Shown one piece after another: positions 7,378-14,996 of a stretch of 15,002 nucleotides of DNA. The stretch comes from Holophagales bacterium. GTDB lineage: Bacteria; Acidobacteriota; Holophagae; Holophagales; Holophagaceae. The first letter of the stretch is position 1, and every line of letters starts with the position of its first letter. Under the pieces are notes generated by a model. The model did not search any database. It was given only the letters and a program-made list of their open reading frames with translations, and was not told where the DNA came from. The stretch spans positions 1-15,002 of the forward strand of contig JAITFL010000176.1 of assembly GCA_031281385.1 (NCBI GenBank). Reading direction: 5' to 3'. A program made the position numbers and the translations under genes.

Positions 7378-7561
7378 GCCAATTCCAATCCCACGGCCCA
7401 ATTACACAAAACTCCCCAGCCCTCATTGCCAGTGAAACATTCATCGCTTTTAGTTTGAGGCAGAGAATCTTCTTCCCGCGATTAGGAATTGATCCTATCC
7501 CTTATCTCGGGTTCTCAGCCATCTTCACGGAGCGGCAACGCCACATTTAACGCTATATCCC

Positions 7562-7789
7562 TTGACCTCAAACCCCTACAAAGAGGTTCACTATGATCAA
7601 CCGCCGCCAACCATTATCTCAGCGGTTTCCGCGCTTGCTGCAGGACACTATCACACGGTTGCAATCAAGGCAGACGGCAGTTTATGGGCTTGGAGGAAGA
7701 ATGTCAACGGTGTACTTGGCGATGGCACCGAAACAGACCGATACGCACCCGTCCAAGTCGGCACGGGCTTCCGCGTCCAGGGGAAGTAA
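7562..7789 (+). pseudogene. Remnant of an RCC1-repeat protein
   Basis: The translated frame contains [19 protein letters not shown] followed by [19 protein letters not shown], an unmistakable single RCC1 (beta-propeller blade) repeat. Functional proteins of this type carry about seven repeats and, in bacteria, are usually long exported proteins. Only one blade is present and the only possible start is a TTG without a Shine-Dalgarno sequence. Past the TAA stop at 7787-7789 the same frame continues FSDVVSIDDWG, resembling the opening of the next repeat, which points to a nonsense change in a decayed gene. The remnant abuts the 3' end of the binding-protein gene. The repeat identity is secure; the pseudogene status is inferred from truncation. 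Confidence 0.6.
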
Positions 7790-7825
7790 TTTAGTGATGT
7801 AGTCTCGATTGATGATTGGGGCAAT

Positions 7826-8701
7826 TTACCGCTCCACACACTTATTTCCCTGAAATTTATCCGGGTGCAATGCTTTCGCCAGCATTTCGTAGGCGTCTAT
7901 CCTATGGTGGCTGGTGGCGGCGAAGAGGGCGCCTGGAATCTCTATGACGCGGCCCTTTTTGTAAGCGTCCAAGTAGCGGTATGGGGCAACGTCTTTTAGG
8001 CGGTCGGTCAGTTTTTGCCCGGCCTCGCCTTGCCTATGCTCTGTGGGCCCCACTAGGACGTCAATCTGCCAAGACAGCATCTTTTCGGGGGGCGTTGGCA
8101 CTACGCCGACTATTCCGGCTTCGGCGGCTGCGTTTATGGCCCCTGCGTGGTCGCAGAGGTCTTGGAAAGATGTGTCAGAGCCGGAGATATAGGGGTACAC
8201 TCCAGCAGACAGGACGCGAATGGGTTTTGCGCCCTTTAGCGTCTTTTCGAGCGAGTTGATTCTTTCGCGGCACTCGGCAATTAGTTTGTCGGCTTTTTTG
8301 CGCTGCCCCAGAAGGTCGCCCACTTGTCGCAGACATTCATAGACATCTTCGAGCGTTTCATATTTTTCCATTATGTACAGCTTTACCTTGGCCCTTTTCA
8401 AAACTGCCACGCTGTCCGGCGGGGAGAATGATGCCATTAGCACTAGGTCTGGCTTGAAGCGCAAGATGTCTTCCGCGCTAGAGCCTTTGAGCGTTGGGAT
8501 TTTTTTGGCACTCTTGGCATCAGGGGCGTACAGCGGATCATGCGCCAAGTGGCTCAAAGCCGCTATCTGACTAGGCTCTGCCAATGCCAGCAAGATGTCG
8601 TCCGTCCCAATGGCTTGGCTGACCACTCTCTTTGGCGCAGAGGCAACTAGGTGACACGAAAGCAGCGCGGCGAAAAAGAGGGGGAGATAGGTTAGGCGCA
8701 T
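7826..8701 (-). CDS. Periplasmic substrate-binding protein, BtuF/FecB-like
   Basis: 291 residues. The N-terminus MRLTYLPLFFAALLSCHLVASA is a signal peptide. LLSC at 13-16 is a non-ideal lipobox, so it is either a lipoprotein or cut after ASA. The mature chain begins RVVSQAIGTDDILLAL, followed by AALSHLAHDPLYAP, DILRFKPDLVLMASF, a long linker helix with LLGQRKKADKLIAECRER, and a C-terminal lobe ending RIDAYEMLAKALHP. This is the two-lobe, single-helix TroA/BtuF architecture that binds corrinoids, haem or ferric chelates. It most likely feeds the permease and ATPase at 274-1964, which share its strand but lie 5.9 kb downstream. No clear Shine-Dalgarno sequence precedes this start. Confidence 0.85.
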   Translation of the reverse strand: MRLTYLPLFFAALLSCHLVASAPKRVVSQAIGTDDILLALAEPSQIAALSHLAHDPLYAPDAKSAKKIPTLKGSSAEDILRFKPDLVLMASFSPPDSVAVLKRAKVKLYIMEKYETLEDVYECLRQVGDLLGQRKKADKLIAECRERINSLEKTLKGAKPIRVLSAGVYPYISGSDTSFQDLCDHAGAINAAAEAGIVGVVPTPPEKMLSWQIDVLVGPTEHRQGEAGQKLTDRLKDVAPYRYLDAYKKGRVIEIPGALFAATSHHRIDAYEMLAKALHPDKFQGNKCVER

Positions 8702-8763
8702 AGGAGTCTTTGAACAGTGAGAAGTGGTAAGTGAACAGCGATCAGAGGGCAGGGGCCTTCAAT

Positions 8764-8976
8764 AATGGACAATGGACAATTGACAATGGTGGATGCGGCC
8801 TAACGGCCGCGCTGATTATCTTAATTTGTGTGGCACTCACTTTGTGGGGGCTTCCATGAATTGAAAGAGGGACCATTGGCGATGGTCGTGGGTTTTGCAA
8901 GTGGCTCAGTGAACAATTGACAATTTGGCGCGGCACTTGCGCCGCATCAATTTCCAACATTGTCAATTGTCAATTC
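8764..8976. repeat. Heptamer-type inverted repeats in a gene-free spacer
   Basis: The 8702-9028 spacer has no gene I can support. On the left, ATGGACA, ATGGACA, ATTGACA run in tandem (8765-8785). On the right CATTGTCAATTGTCAAT (8958-8974) is their inverted counterpart, with another copy, GAACAATTGACAATTT, at 8911-8926. Between them lie a GCGGCC-taac-GGCCGC hairpin near 8795-8810 and a GC-rich inverted repeat near 8928-8945. The layout is that of a repeat-bounded miniature element; mobility is not shown. The spacer also holds GTTTTGCAAGT at 8892-8902, a word shared with the 54-260 element. Confidence 0.5.
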
Positions 8977-9028
8977 GTTGATCGGAGCCTCAAAGCCCAA
9001 AAGTGGCAAGGGTTTTCAAGAGTCTCAA

Positions 9029-10645
9029 TTATTTCGGCAGCTTGATTGTGTCGCCGTGGTCTTGGACGATTCTCTTGTACCAAGCGTCTGGGTACTTTGG
9101 ATGTGTGATCCGTCCGCTCTCGTCGCGCACGTTGCCATCTAGGTACTTCCAGATGAGATGCTCGCCCAGCTTGCGCCAGCGGGTCACTGTCTGCTGGGAG
9201 CACTTGGCAGAGTATTCGGTCAGGTACGTGATGGCCTCTCCGGGGCTTAGCTGGTACAGCCTTTGCGCGGTTTTTTCAATGGATTCTTGGTCGGCCTCAA
9301 AACGGCCCTCTAGTTCGCGCTGCACTTTTTGGATGTCCTGTATCATGTCGCTGTAGCGGCTATAGGCGTAATTGGTGACAAAGTTAAAAACCCAAAAGGC
9401 GCTGTCCCAAGAAAATTCGTCCATGCTGCCATTGCCCTGGGCGTAGTGCTTGGGCGGCTCGCTGATGGCGCAGTACATTGGCACATAGACAGTGCTATAG
9501 GTGTCGTCCACGCCAAACCAAAGCACGCCGCCGATTGGATTGGGCAGCCAAGAGCGCATCTGGGCCACGTACGACCATCCCGTCTGCTGCGTGGAAATGG
9601 CCCTTTCGTGAATGTATCTCTGCCCGTCAACTTCAAAGCTCATGGGCCGCCAGCGATAGGGAAGGGCGAATGGCCCTGCGCCCACGTCCTTGGTCATGTC
9701 CATGGGGGTGTCTTCAAAGTGGTCGCGCATCAGCTCCATGGCCTCTCTGGGCCCAATTTTTTTGTCGGGCTTTACCCACAGTGGCAGCGGCTCGGCATTC
9801 ACGTTGCCCATTGCAAAATCAACTGGAATCTTTAAGGACGGCGCGGCGCGGTTGAAGAGGCTCCACACCCGCGCCTCGCAAGACCTTAGCCCTGCAGGAT
9901 CCCAAGGGGCGTATGTCTGGCAAAAACTGAAATCTTTGTCTGCCCCATTGAACCACCCTTTTTTTCGGGCGAAAGAAATGACGTCTGGGGAGTATATGCA
10001 GTTTGCGGGGTCGTTTAGCGGGAACTGGCGGATTCTGGCTTGGTTTGCGTGGGCGGTGACATATCCATCGGGCACCTTGACAGCCACCCACACAGCTCCC
10101 TTTTCGCCCTCGCCCTTGCCGATCATCTCCAGCAGCCACACTTCGTTGGCATCGGCGATGGAGAAGCTCTCGCCGCTGGATGCATAACCAAAGTCCTCCA
10201 CCAGCTTGCCCATCAATTGAATTGCCTCGCGAGCGGTCTTGCAGCGTTCTAGGGCAATGTACATCAAGGAGCCGTAGTCAATGATTCCCGTTGGCCTTGA
10301 AAGCTCCCTGCGCCCGCCAAACGTGGTCTCGCCGATGGCCAGTTGGTACTCGTTGATGTTGCCCACACGCTTGTACGTTATTGGGGCCTCTGGTATCCTG
10401 CCCAAAAACCTTCCAGAATCCCAATCTATGACGTCGCGCATCGTCCCAGGCAGGTGCCTGCCACCGGCCTTGAAGTACAACTCTCCATATAGTCCGTGGC
10501 TGTCGGCCAAATAGGTGATTATGGTCGAGCCATCCTTGCTGGCCCCCTTTGTCACCAATAGATTGGTGCAGGGCAGAAGCGCCGGCGCACTTGCAATGGT
10601 GACTATGGCCGCCGTGGTAAGAGTGTTGCGCAGAAATAGATTCAT
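9029..10645 (-). CDS. Secreted C69-family (PepD-like) dipeptidase
   Basis: 538 residues from the chosen ATG, which follows TAGGAGA by 7 nt. Upstream in-frame ATGs lack this spacing. Residues 1-25 are a signal peptide ending PALLP, followed by CTNLLVTKGASKDGS. Peptidase C69 enzymes are N-terminal nucleophile hydrolases whose Cys (here Cys26) becomes the N-terminal nucleophile after processing, and the DGST and later NEYQLAIGETTFGGR motifs are family hallmarks. Further landmarks are GIIDYGSLMYIALERCKTAREAI, SFSIADANEVWLLEMIG and the C-terminal VTNYAYSRYSDM. It should cleave dipeptides or small peptides in the periplasm or outside the cell. It is a single gene between two repeat-rich spacers. 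Confidence 0.92.
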   Translation of the reverse strand: MNLFLRNTLTTAAIVTIASAPALLPCTNLLVTKGASKDGSTIITYLADSHGLYGELYFKAGGRHLPGTMRDVIDWDSGRFLGRIPEAPITYKRVGNINEYQLAIGETTFGGRRELSRPTGIIDYGSLMYIALERCKTAREAIQLMGKLVEDFGYASSGESFSIADANEVWLLEMIGKGEGEKGAVWVAVKVPDGYVTAHANQARIRQFPLNDPANCIYSPDVISFARKKGWFNGADKDFSFCQTYAPWDPAGLRSCEARVWSLFNRAAPSLKIPVDFAMGNVNAEPLPLWVKPDKKIGPREAMELMRDHFEDTPMDMTKDVGAGPFALPYRWRPMSFEVDGQRYIHERAISTQQTGWSYVAQMRSWLPNPIGGVLWFGVDDTYSTVYVPMYCAISEPPKHYAQGNGSMDEFSWDSAFWVFNFVTNYAYSRYSDMIQDIQKVQRELEGRFEADQESIEKTAQRLYQLSPGEAITYLTEYSAKCSQQTVTRWRKLGEHLIWKYLDGNVRDESGRITHPKYPDAWYKRIVQDHGDTIKLPK

Positions 10646-10764
10646 AGACATTCTCCTAAAGTGACATTCTATGTTCCCATGTTTTTGGCGCAAAGCGCAA
10701 ATGGGGCGCAAAGATGCCTTATTCTAGGGTTGAATCGAAAAGCCTTTCTATATCTTTAGACTGT

Positions 10765-11343
10765 TTATGCCACGGACAAAAACAATTCGATGGAAACATC
10801 AGCTTGTTTCAAAATGGCGCGGAGCGTCCCTTCTGGTAGATCACCGGGATGGTTCGGGATGGTCGTAAACCGTCTAGACGCAGGTTAATATCAAATTGCG
10901 TTCAATTGACATTGAACGCTGTACGCCAGAGTTTTTGAAAAAGCTGGGAAACCCAGCATTTTCAAAAACTTGCGGGCGTCGGTTCCCGCCGCCTTTATAC
11001 CAATATGCAACCGTTTGGTTGCAAATTGGTATAAAACCATATTTCATGGCTTCCGGAGGCATGGCGGTGAAATTCAAAGCCAAGCCGTTTAACGCGTTTT
11101 CCCTAATGATTGGTACCGACTCTCATAGATTACGGCTGCGCTTCCCGTTCCGCTCCCCGCCTTGTGGAGGTGCGGTAAACCCATCGCGGCGAGCGGGTTT
11201 GCGCTTCAACGGCAGCTCCAGCGTTCCACCAGGCGGCTCGCTACACTCACGGCGCAGCCTATGCACTCCGTGCCATTCCCTACGGGAAGGGCTATAAGCA
11301 CACGCACTACCTTGCTATATGAAAATCCCGCCAGACGACCCAT
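10765..11343 (-). pseudogene. hicA: hicA toxin gene interrupted by repeat DNA
   Basis: The 5' part starts one base after the hicB stop (ATG at 11343) and encodes MGRLAGFSYSKVVRVL, a typical HicA beginning, then runs into unrelated sequence at about 11295. The 3' part resumes at about 10884 and reads PASRR, then TTIPNHPGDLPEGTLRAIL, KQADVSIELFLSVA and stop at 10765, the conserved HicA C-terminus. About 20 expected residues, including the GSH region with the catalytic His, are missing between the two halves, replaced by about 410 bp. An in-frame TAA lies just upstream of the 3' part. HicA is a roughly 70-residue mRNA interferase, so this copy cannot be active. Both halves were read directly from the minus strand; the family call rests on remembered consensus. 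Confidence 0.75.
10885..11295. repeat. Hairpin-rich insert splitting hicA
   Basis: The insert carries three successive near-perfect hairpins. At 10898-10919 GCGTTCAAT and ATTGAACGC flank TGAC. At 10930-10970 AGTTTTTGAAAA and TTTTCAAAAACT, with inner GCTGGG/CCCAGC, surround AAA. At 10994-11035 TTTATACCAAT and ATTGGTATAAA, with inner TGCAACC/GGTTGCA, surround GTTT. The remaining 260 bp, to 11295, are GC-rich and have no recognised gene. Frames crossing it on both strands look like chance openings. No transposase is present, so this is a repeat or miniature element, possibly several stacked. Exact ends are uncertain because about 60 bp of hicA also seem lost. Confidence 0.6.
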
Positions 11344-11344
11344 G

Positions 11345-11569
11345 CTATACACTGACTATGAGCGGGTACTCGGTGCAGCTATCGGCTTCTGGCAGTTGAG
11401 GCAGCAGGCTGTCTTGGGCTTCAAGAAGTTTTTTGGCAATGTCCCGGGCAATTTGAAGCGTCTCTTCAATGGTTCTCCCTTGGGCAACAAGCCCCTGTAT
11501 GGCATCCGAAGTGGCCAAATAGCACCCCTCCGGTAATTGCTCAACACGCACGGCGATGATTTTTTCCAT
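11345..11569 (-). CDS. hicB: HicB-family antitoxin
   Basis: 74 residues from the ATG at 11569, which is preceded by AAGGGG at good spacing; a longer frame upstream has no such site. MEKIIAVRVEQLPEGCYLA, GLVAQGRTIEETLQIARD and AKKLLEA show the UPF0150/HicB fold, a degenerate RNase-H-like domain that neutralises HicA. There is no obvious C-terminal DNA-binding domain, so it is a short, single-domain HicB. Its stop is separated by one base from the hicA start, which is the normal tight pairing. Because hicA is broken, this antitoxin is probably orphaned. Short HicB-like proteins also occur alone, so function beyond neutralisation is possible. Confidence 0.8.
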   Translation of the reverse strand: MEKIIAVRVEQLPEGCYLATSDAIQGLVAQGRTIEETLQIARDIAKKLLEAQDSLLPQLPEADSCTEYPLIVSV

Positions 11570-11641
11570 GTCTTTTCCCCTTGGGTTCCCTTTTTGCATT
11601 TCATTACAATCAAAAATGAACACATAGGATAACACATTAGG

Positions 11642-11872
11642 TTAGTGTTGCGTTCCGAAATTAGCTGCGTCATTTTCCAAATTGGCATTCGGGGCTTTGC
11701 ATGGAAAAGCCTCCAAATGCTATATGGGGGAGCTCGCTCGCTGCGCTTCGCTCGCCTCCCCCATGCCCCCTCCTAGTATTGCGTCCGCTCAAACCAGCGA
11801 AACTAGGCGCGTTTGCGAGGTATTGATGCTGCGGTGAAAGAGATGCGAGTATTTCGCGGACGCAACACTAGG
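11642..11872. repeat. Nested inverted repeats upstream of the aminotransferase
   Basis: CCTAGTATTGCGTCCGC (11772-11788) and GCGGACGCAACACTAGG (11856-11872) are 17-bp inverted ends with one mismatch, enclosing a 101-bp unit. A diverged copy of the same end, TTAGTGTTGCGTTCCGAAAT, begins at 11642 and is inverted relative to the right end, so a larger unit of about 231 bp is also bounded. Inside, ATGGGGGAG (11724-11732) pairs with CTCCCCCAT (11756-11764). No gene is seen in this 390-bp gap between hicB and the aminotransferase. Confidence 0.55.
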
Positions 11873-11961
11873 CTTCCCATTTGTGCCAAAAACATTAAAG
11901 CCAAGATGCCCAATTCAAAGAACAAAGATAAACTATAACTTTATGCACTATCGGAGCTTCG

Positions 11962-13149
11962 ATGCCATACTTACGCAGAAAAGAGTTTCTCCCCTTCACC
12001 AGGCCCGTGATAGGCCAAGAAGAAATAGAAGAGCTTATTGACTCCATCCATTCGGGCTGGATAACCACTGGCCCAAAGTCGGCGCGCTTTGAGGAAGAGC
12101 TTCAGCGCTACAACGGTGTGCCGCACTGCCTTGTGATGAATAGCGCGACGACGGCCCAAGAAATCGCCCTGCAAGTCATTGGCCTAGCCCTCGGGGACGA
12201 AGTGATCACCACCCCGATGACTTGGGCCAGCACTTTGAACACAGTTCTATTACAGGGTGGCGTACCAGTGCTGGTTGACATAGAGCGCAAGACGCTAAAC
12301 ATTGACCCCGCAAAGATCGAAGCGGCCATAACCCCCAAAACGGTGGGCATAATCCCGATACATCTAACGGGGCTTCCGGCACCCATGAACGCCATCTGGG
12401 ACATAGCCGAAAAGCATAAACTCTGGGTAATAGAGGACGCGGCCCAAGCTATGGGCGCACACTACAATGGCACAAAGATCGGCGCAAACCCAAGATCCGC
12501 GATGACAGTTTATAGTTTCCACCCAAACAAGAACATGACCACGGGCGAAGGCGGCTGCATCGCCCTCCACAGAGATGAGTATGTAGCACGCATAAAGAGA
12601 CTGAGGTTCCACGGCATAGAAAAGGACGCTTGGAAGCGCTTTGCCAAGGAAGGCTCTCCCCACACCGACATCATGGAGCCTGGCCGCAAGGCCAATTTTA
12701 TGGACATGCAGGCCGCCATTGGGTTGCACCAAATAAAAAAATTGGACGCTTTCAACAAAAGACGGGGGGAGCTATTCAATAGGTACCTAGATGGCCTAAA
12801 AGACATAAAGGGTTTGGTGCTTCCTTGGGATGGTGATTCCACCCACCAGCATTGTTTCCATCTATTCGTCCTACGCATCTGCCCGGAGATAGTGGGCATG
12901 GATCGCGATGCCTTTGTTCAGGCGCTGAAAGAAGAAAACATCGGCACCGGCATACACTACAGGCCCGCACACATGCACACTTTCTATAGGGACTATTACG
13001 CCAAAAACCCTAGCGCCATGCCAGAGAGCGGCCTGCCCGAGTGCGATTGGAGCGGCGACCGCTTAATGAGCCTGCCGCTTTGGCCAGGGTTGAGCGAGGC
13101 CGACCAAGACCAAGTGATTGAGACAATACGGTATTTAGTGACAAAATAG
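11962..13149 (+). CDS. arnB: ArnB-like DegT/DnrJ/EryC1 sugar aminotransferase
   Basis: 395 residues. This fold-type I, PLP-dependent aminotransferase moves an amino group from glutamate to a nucleotide-linked keto-sugar. PLP-binding landmarks are SGWITTGPKS (31-40), TWASTLNTVLLQGG (87-100), IEDAAQ (157-162, Asp159 toward the pyridine N) and YSFHPNKNMTTGEGG with Lys190 as the Schiff-base lysine. LRFHGIEKDAWKRF and IGTGIHYRPAHMHTFYRDYY follow the ArnB pattern along the whole chain, and the length is near the 380-residue norm. In E. coli ArnB makes 4-amino-arabinose for lipid A, but no other arn gene is nearby, so the sugar may differ. GGAG lies 5 nt before the ATG. The nucleoside kinase follows after 53 nt. 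Confidence 0.88.
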   Translation: MPYLRRKEFLPFTRPVIGQEEIEELIDSIHSGWITTGPKSARFEEELQRYNGVPHCLVMNSATTAQEIALQVIGLALGDEVITTPMTWASTLNTVLLQGGVPVLVDIERKTLNIDPAKIEAAITPKTVGIIPIHLTGLPAPMNAIWDIAEKHKLWVIEDAAQAMGAHYNGTKIGANPRSAMTVYSFHPNKNMTTGEGGCIALHRDEYVARIKRLRFHGIEKDAWKRFAKEGSPHTDIMEPGRKANFMDMQAAIGLHQIKKLDAFNKRRGELFNRYLDGLKDIKGLVLPWDGDSTHQHCFHLFVLRICPEIVGMDRDAFVQALKEENIGTGIHYRPAHMHTFYRDYYAKNPSAMPESGLPECDWSGDRLMSLPLWPGLSEADQDQVIETIRYLVTK

Positions 13150-13202
13150 GCAAAGTTATTGCAAACATGTAAATGCCCATCGGGGCCGGAGACGCAAAAA
13201 AA

Positions 13203-14885
13203 ATGAATGCAGCGCAGATAGAAATAACAATCAATGGCGAAAAACACCTAGTGAAGCATGGCGAAACCATTAAGGCGGCTTTTAGGCACAACCTCCACCC
13301 TGGCAAGGGCAAGAGGGCGGTGCTGGCCGCCAAGCAAGACCAGCGCGTGGTCAGCCTGAATACGCCGATAACGCATCCCTGCCGGTTGTCGCCAATCGTC
13401 TATACCGACAGGGAGGGCATGGCAATGTATCGCCGCAGTGCCTGTCTGCTGCTTTACGCGGCCATCAAGCAGCTTTACCCAAATGCCAGGCCCTTCGTGG
13501 GGCAGTCGTTGGCCGGCGGCTACTATTACGATTTGCAATGCGAATCCCGACTGCTACCCGGTGCGCTGCCCGAAATCGAGGCAAAGATGCGCCAGCTAGT
13601 TCACGAAAAGACCCCATTCACTCTAAGCGTCACTACCAGCGAGGACGCTTGCCGCCGCTTTGCCGCCGATGGATATGAGGACAAGGTAAAACTGCTGAAT
13701 AGCACTAGGTGGCCAGACGTACACCTAGTGGAGTGCGGGGGGTTTTTGGAAATCCAGCATGGCCCATTCGTGCCGCATGCAGGGTATATCGAGCAATTCA
13801 ACCTAGTGTCAATGCCGCCTGGTTTCATCCTGCAATTTCCGACATCTGGCAGACCCAACGAAAAGGTGTTCTTGCAGCCTCAAGAGTACCCCGACTACTC
13901 CCTTTTCAAAATACATTTAGAGACCAAAGCCTGGAACAGCATATTGGGCGTGACCAATGTGGGAACCTTAAACGAGACTTGCCTTTCTGGCGAAATAGCC
14001 GAAGTGATAAAAATTTCCGAAGGCTTTCAAGAAAAAAAAATCGCGGGCTTTGCCGACGAGGTTTCATCAAAGCGAAGCAACGTGCGCCTAGTGCTAATAG
14101 CCGGACCTTCCAGTTCGGGCAAAACCACATTCAGTAAGAGGCTGATGGTTCAATTGAGGGTGAATGGCCTGCGCCCAGTCGCCCTTAGCACAGACAGCTA
14201 TTTCTTGGATAGGGACAAGACCCCCTTGGGCGATGACGGGAAGCCCGACCTAGAATCAATAAGCGCAGTGGACACCGCCCTATTCGATGAGCATCTGCAA
14301 AAGCTATTGGCCGGCGAAAAAGTGGAGGTGCCTACCTACAATTTCCATTTGGGAGTGCGAGGAGAGCGCAGCATCCCGATGCAATTAGAAAGGGGGGACG
14401 TGCTTATTGTAGAGGGCATCCACGGCCTGAACCCCGACTTGGCCAAGTCTGTACCCGCAGAAAACAAGCTAAAGATATACATCAGCGCATTGACGCAACT
14501 AAGGCTCGACAGCCACAACAGGATAATGACCACAGACGGCAGGCTCATAAGGCGCATAGTCAGAGACCGCAACTACCGAGGCTATAACGCGGCAAAGACC
14601 ATCTCTGTCTGGCCTTCGGTTTTAGTGGGAGAGCGCAAAAACATTTTCCCCTACCAGGACGAAGCGGACTTGGTATTCAATTCCAGCCTAGTCTATGAGC
14701 CAGCGGCGCTGCGCCCATTCGCTGAGAGGTACTTGCTGGAAGTACCCATGGACGATGACAGCTTCGGCGAGGCCGAAAGGTTGCTAAAGTTCGTCCGCAC
14801 CTTTGTCCCCATCTTCCCCGATGAAATACCGAATACTTCGATTTTGAGAGAGTTCATCGGCGGTAGCAGTTTTGAGTACGTGTAA
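13203..14885 (+). CDS. TGS-domain nucleoside kinase (uridine kinase-like)
   Basis: 560 residues from the ATG at 13203, which has GGAG 11 nt upstream. An in-frame ATG at 13173 has no such site. Residues about 1-60 form a TGS-like domain (IEITINGEKHLVKHGETI). About 75-240 resemble the second additional domain of threonyl-tRNA synthetase (RRSACLLLYAAIKQLYP, GGYYYDL, HGPFVPHAGYIEQFNLV) without the zinc-type HxxxH motif. The C-terminal half is a phosphoribulokinase/uridine kinase domain with Walker A GPSSSGKTT near residue 300, then STDSYFLDRDKTPLGDDGKPD, VPTYNFHLGVR and VEGIHGLNP. This three-part architecture is established in spirochaetes, Bacteroidota and Clostridia. It should phosphorylate a nucleoside with ATP in the cytoplasm. 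It probably shares a transcript with the aminotransferase. Confidence 0.9.
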   Translation: MNAAQIEITINGEKHLVKHGETIKAAFRHNLHPGKGKRAVLAAKQDQRVVSLNTPITHPCRLSPIVYTDREGMAMYRRSACLLLYAAIKQLYPNARPFVGQSLAGGYYYDLQCESRLLPGALPEIEAKMRQLVHEKTPFTLSVTTSEDACRRFAADGYEDKVKLLNSTRWPDVHLVECGGFLEIQHGPFVPHAGYIEQFNLVSMPPGFILQFPTSGRPNEKVFLQPQEYPDYSLFKIHLETKAWNSILGVTNVGTLNETCLSGEIAEVIKISEGFQEKKIAGFADEVSSKRSNVRLVLIAGPSSSGKTTFSKRLMVQLRVNGLRPVALSTDSYFLDRDKTPLGDDGKPDLESISAVDTALFDEHLQKLLAGEKVEVPTYNFHLGVRGERSIPMQLERGDVLIVEGIHGLNPDLAKSVPAENKLKIYISALTQLRLDSHNRIMTTDGRLIRRIVRDRNYRGYNAAKTISVWPSVLVGERKNIFPYQDEADLVFNSSLVYEPAALRPFAERYLLEVPMDDDSFGEAERLLKFVRTFVPIFPDEIPNTSILREFIGGSSFEYV

Positions 14886-14886
14886 T

Positions 14887-14921
14887 ATAGCAGTTCAACC
14901 TATTGTAGGTTGAACTGCTAT
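14887..14921. repeat. Perfect 35-bp palindrome sharing the ends of the 54-260 element
   Basis: ATAGCAGTTCAACCTA (14887-14902) and TAGGTTGAACTGCTAT (14906-14921) form a 16-bp perfect stem with loop TTG, one base after the kinase stop. The arms equal the end sequence of the 54-260 repeat apart from one base, so this is a minimal copy of that family. No U-run follows, but the hairpin could still end or stabilise the kinase transcript. Confidence 0.6.
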
Positions 14922-14951
14922 GCCAGGATTTGCTTGCCAAATCATGGCCGC

Positions 14952-14996
14952 GTATTGCTCGTAGGCGGGCTTTGCCCGCCGTAAAGCGAGCAATAC
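14952..14996. repeat. Nested hairpin at the window end
   Basis: An outer stem pairs GTATTGCTCG (14952-14961) with CGAGCAATAC (14987-14996). Within it GGCGGGC and GCCCGCC (14964-14980) form a second stem around TTT. It is a compact REP-like structure, possibly part of a repeat running past the window edge. No gene is visible in 14922-15002. Confidence 0.5.

Noticed and set aside
10874..11297. Open frames on both strands (69 and 133 codons) in the hicA insert
   Set aside because: They run through three palindromes, lack ribosome-binding sites and have no known domain.
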